64,000 nucleotides of DNA, from contig MCFE01000479.1 of assembly GCA_002104905.1 (NCBI GenBank), forward strand, positions 1 through 64,000, in the 5' to 3' direction. Under the pieces are notes generated by a model. It did not search any database. It had not been told where the DNA came from and saw only the letters and a program-made list of their open reading frames with translations. Positions 60,101-64,000 of this stretch are shown in pieces. The position numbers and the translations under genes are program-made. Each line of letters opens with the position of its first letter. Position 1 is the stretch's first letter. This stretch comes from Basidiobolus meristosporus CBS 931.73. Lineage: Eukaryota > Basidiobolomycota > Basidiobolomycetes > Basidiobolales > Basidiobolaceae.

Positions 60101-62903
60101 ATCCTCTACGACCTCATCAACTATTTCCTGGCAATATTCGGTCAATATATCGTTGAACAGCTTCATAAACGCCTCCATCACGTTGGATTCCACAGCATCC
60201 TCATCGACATTCATGGCCCAAGCGTTCAAGAGCAGAGCAATAAAGTCGGCATCGGGCATGTTGCGTGCTTTGCCCTTATTAGTGGGTTGTTTTTTGCCAT
60301 GCTTGAAAATGTGGATCAAGCCTTGCGATAGTTGTGAGACCCAGTCTGTGATCCCTTTGGAGGAGGAATCCTTCTTTATAATGTTTAGAATTATATTGCT
60401 GAACGGTTCAGTATCCTGTTCTTTGTAGACGTCGTATGCCAAGATATATTCCTTCTTTTGCTTTCTCCACTTTGGATGCCTGATATTTCGGAGTTTTTTC
60501 TCAATGCTGGCGACAATAGAGGTATCTTGCCCCAGCAGAACTATATTTTTAGGCATCGGGTTAGTGTTGTGGTGTGGCTCTAGTATAGATCGATTAGGGA
60601 AGTTACATTGGGATGATTCGTGGAATGAGGCCTCCTGGAGGTCAAGCGGTTCGGGGCTGTTAATTGGACTGTCAGTGGTGAGTTCACAGGCAGCTTCCGT
60701 GTTTGGCGCATATTCCTCGTCATTAGTCTTTTGATCGCTCATATTGATATCAGGAAAATCAATATTTTCGGCCGAATCATCTGCGCTTGAGTTGGCTTCC
60801 ACGATATCTCTGTCATCATTGATGGCAATAGGGAAATCCTCTAGAGGGTTGAAGTATTGATACCATGCACTTGGAGAGGATTTACATGTCAGTAGAGTGA
60901 TGAATGGCTAAATCCTAGCTGCACTTACGGATATATACTACGTAAGAGATGGTTGGTTACCACTTCCGCATGACCCCTTGTAGAGTTCAGCAATTCTCTG
61001 CACTTATGGTTGGTTTCCTCTCTCTGGGCATTTCCATCCTGTTCTACTTGAGTGATTTTCGCTTTATGCTTCTCAGTTAGGTCGCTTATGGGGTTTTCAG
61101 GTAATCCGGTGCAACATTCGACAAATGACTTGCGTTCTTGGTAGCTTAGAGACGAATCTATTGCCAAGCGATATCTCTCTCCGACCAGTTTCTGATATAG
61201 GAATCCTGGAACCTTTTCCTTGTTAAAGAGAGTTGTATTATGATTGTTCTCGACAATCTTTGATGCAATGAATTCACAAGTGATAAAACCCTGCTTTGTC
61301 TCCGAATCCACCACTCGTGGCGACAAATGCTGCTGAATGCCATCCGGGATTAATGTTGACGGATCAACCGGTGTTGAATAATTCTTTACTGGGATCTAAG
61401 GTAAATTGCTCAATGCTTGCGCTCAAAGGCAAGAAAGTATAAGTCATAGTCACCATAAATCCAGTAGATACTTGAAAATCCTCTTTCTGTTCTTGAGTTT
61501 TCTTCACTTCGAAGGTGAAGCATGTATCGAAGGTTTGGTGTTCTTGCCCAGATTCGAAATCGAAGTTATCTAGATCATCCTCAGATAATAGGCAGAGCTG
61601 TTGTTCGGTAAGTTTACACAAGTATCTAAGCAACAGTAATGTCAGTGATGATTATTAGACCCTAGATTGATCATCCAGTACCTATGAAACACAATACAGT
61701 TTTTCTTGGTGTGGCTCGTAGCCTTGTCGCTGTAACATTGTGGCTCAGGCCAATGTATAACAAATCCTCGTAAATCGCTTGAAGAGTTGTCAAGTAAGAG
61801 GTATAATCCTGAGCGAAGCCCCTTATCTTGGTTGTTGTTGGTATTGAAACCGTCATATTCATAAGTGAGGTCACCATCAGGTAACAGTAATGACGATTCC
61901 GCTTCCGTGACTGCACCCAGATTCGTGATAAACTTCCTGAGTGTTGGCCGATTCCCGTAAACTCCAAGCAACTGTATTGTCCTGCGATCAAGCGAACGGT
62001 AATTGACATGAGTAAGCTCAGCATAACTACCTGCTACGATCCTGTTGCACAGGTTCTCAAGGCAATCTTGAGCCATTATAACTTTGTCCACTGTTTCAGT
62101 TTAAGTGATTCAATACTGTGTAAGAGAAATACCCATTTTTTGAGATAACCTACCAAGCCCGCCACTGCCAACATCCTTATACAGGTCAAGAAGTCGATAC
62201 ATTCCTGAGATTTTCGATACAGCGTCCCAAGGGTGTAGTTCATTGTTGAACAGGTTATCTTCTGCCACGTCCCCACCTTCACTAGCGTAGTCATTAAATG
62301 TGTCAAATATTGAAAACAACTCTTCGCCGGCTGAAGTCTGCCCTGCTTCAGTTTCCTTTCCTGGTCGGCTTTCCATATCTAACCTGTCATCCACATCATG
62401 TCGTCTGCCGACGACTACTTCTGCATCTTGAGGACTAGCTTGGTTGACTGAGTTCGAAGCTGATAAATATTTAGTGTTTTCATCAGATTCGATTAGGTCA
62501 GAGTCTTGCATATTCTGTTGGTGTTGATAACTGACATCAGCGAGGTAAATGTCACTATCTGAATGGTTGCCAGCCGCTATCGCCGAGGAAGCAAATTGGC
62601 CTGCATCGTTATGCACTGGTTCAGGTGGCTCGTGATTGAAGCTACCCTCATCATTTTCGAGCCAAACTATATATTTTTGATGAGTATTCATCTGCAAGGT
62701 TCATATTACTCCAGAAAGGATTTACCATACTGATTAGCAGACTCTTCAATATCATTCACGACTTCACAGTCAAGGAAACTACTAGAATCCGAGATACTTT
62801 CGATATCTCCATTTTCTGACGGTAAATAAGACATACAAACTTGAAGAGAGGAGCCTATGTTAAGAAACATTGCCGAACGATTGTGGACCTTTATAGAAAA
62901 CAT
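54113..62903 (-). CDS. Giant GBP/VLIG-type GTPase with Cys/His-rich repeats and von Willebrand A domain
   Basis: Exons (minus): 62903-62726, 62666-62154, 62090-61682, 61625-60929 (internal problem at 61314-61389), 60869-59733, 59669-59453, 59383-57350, 57285-57139, 57080-56370, 56317-56109, 56053-55936, 55878-55759, 55699-55526, 55472-55295, 55233-55066, 55007-54584, 54519-54430, 54374-54113; introns are 52-69 nt. The product is about 2,570-2,595 residues. Order: acidic disordered N-terminus; helical region; propeller-like strands (about 980-1200); G domain near 1524 with GSQSLGKS, switch RCTEGIWL, DFEG and VIRD in place of NKxD, the signature of guanylate-binding/VLIG/atlastin large GTPases; Cys/His-rich repeats (about 1900-2220); VWA domain near 2361 with the metal site DMSSS and LSDGEC. 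The stop is TAG at 54113-54115. A membrane-remodelling, defence or ubiquitin-like scaffold role is possible but unproven. Confidence 0.85.
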
Positions 62904-64000
62904 CTTCTGAAGCTTATTGGAACGATTGCGGCCAAATCAATTCATTGGTACATCATAGCAATGCCCTTTGCCTTCTCTTACACTACGTGTGCTGATCTTA
63001 GCTTTAGAGATCATTGATCTGTTTCTCCTAAATCCGGACTGTTTCTTGCTATCAGCACCAAGTGTAAAACTACATCGGATGTGATTTGAGCGGCATAGAG
63101 TAGAGATGGTTCACTAATTGAGACAGATGCCACGTAACATCGCAGCGATTATGGATGTGCTCAATCCCTTGTTGTTTGATGTGGCGCAATCCATATCTCT
63201 TGGCAGATTCTACTCCGCAATGAAAATGGGTATAGCTAGAGGATTGAATTTACAGAATGGTGAGCTAAAGCTCAATGGTGCAGTCTGGTATTACTGCGTG
63301 GGATTATAACCCATGATGACGGTTCAGGGACAAGTCAGCTTTTAGGGTTAGGCTAAGCCTGTGAAATGTGTTTGAAGCGGCTATCTATTTCGAGTCAAGT
63401 CGATCATTTTATGTAGGTTAGGGCACCAACAACATGTTTCTTATTGAAGGAAACTCCCTCTAACGCTGTAAATGTGCTGGGCGCCAACACTAGAGGCCCA
63501 TCTGATTCCACAGCCACTATGACTCGGATTACCTGGGGAAAGAACTGGCTATTGTCTCTCTAGTACGGATACCACTTGATGTTGAAAATGCTATTACTCA
63601 TACACTCATGCATAAACGGTCATATCCTACTACAAGACCTCCAATCGCATGAACAATTATCATATTTACATTTTGATCATGCTAGTGGTGTGGACAATTG
63701 TTGAGCTTCCTGTCATATATTATGTAGCTGGACTAGGCATTGGGTGAAGCTTGGTTGGCAGATTTGGATTTCCTGCATTGATGTTTCAGGTGAAAATAGC
63801 ATAAATCATGATTAAAGTTATGTTGGAGGTTTGAGGCTCAACATTAAACCATTTCCCTTATCATGAATGTATGCCACGCACATTGATCTGTCAGTGTTGA
63901 TATGATTGATTGAAGTTGCTGAGAGCAAAAATTATCATTCGACTCTCATAATTGTCATGATCAGTGTCCATCTGGATGCAAACAACATTCAGGTAATATC
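62904..64000. other. Upstream flank of the giant gene, no supported gene
   Basis: Only short unsupported frames (for example 63118-63309). No repeats or RNA genes recognised up to the window edge. Confidence 0.45.

Overview
The window looks like nuclear DNA of a filamentous, probably early-diverging (zygomycete-grade) fungus. The evidence is protein-coding genes interrupted by short GT-AG introns (about 52-79 nt, often with a CTAAC/CTAAT branch site), fungal 7TM receptors, a fungal-type laccase, a HAM1-like protein, a PAS protein of the zygomycete type, and Tnp2 and copia transposons. Basidiobolus or a relative is my best guess; this is inference from protein style, not proof.

Region 1 (1 to about 14,170) is a transposon graveyard. 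A Tnp2-type (CACTA/KDZ-like) transposase relic runs on the minus strand. A 1,071-bp solo LTR (3848-4918) is inserted in it with a 4-bp target duplication. A nearly complete Ty1/copia element (5914-10598, 349-bp LTRs, CTTTT target duplication) is inserted near its 5' end. The distal part is folded into a large inverted duplication (1-4110). A divergent plus-strand accessory gene (10799 onward) is decayed and carries about 205-bp and 971-bp tandem duplications.

Region 2 (about 14,170-44,200) is ordinary gene space with long intergenic stretches. It holds a HAM1-like protein with CRE sites in its promoter, two 7TM receptors (one with an extracellular His-rich octarepeat), a laccase-like multicopper oxidase, a fungal homologue of the animal KIAA0930/DUF2045 family, a small mitochondrial-looking protein with a triplicated motif, an APH-type kinase, a membrane-anchored HSL-like alpha/beta hydrolase, a DEDDy 3'-5' exonuclease and an SCP2 protein with a 17-nt microexon.

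Region 3 (about 44,200-64,000) holds a seven-exon S-(hydroxymethyl)glutathione dehydrogenase, a small Cys-rich GPI-type surface protein, a homeodomain regulator, a PAS protein, and one very large minus-strand gene (54113-62903, about 20 exons, about 2,570-2,595 residues). That gene combines a propeller-like region, a GBP/VLIG-type large GTPase domain, Cys/His-rich repeats and a von Willebrand A domain. It is the strongest candidate for an undescribed system in the window.

These genes do not form a pathway cluster; they read as independent eukaryotic transcription units. Exon boundaries below were derived by hand from splice signals, phase and family similarity. In every multi-exon model except the giant gene and one hydrolase segment, the spliced length is an exact multiple of three without special assumptions.
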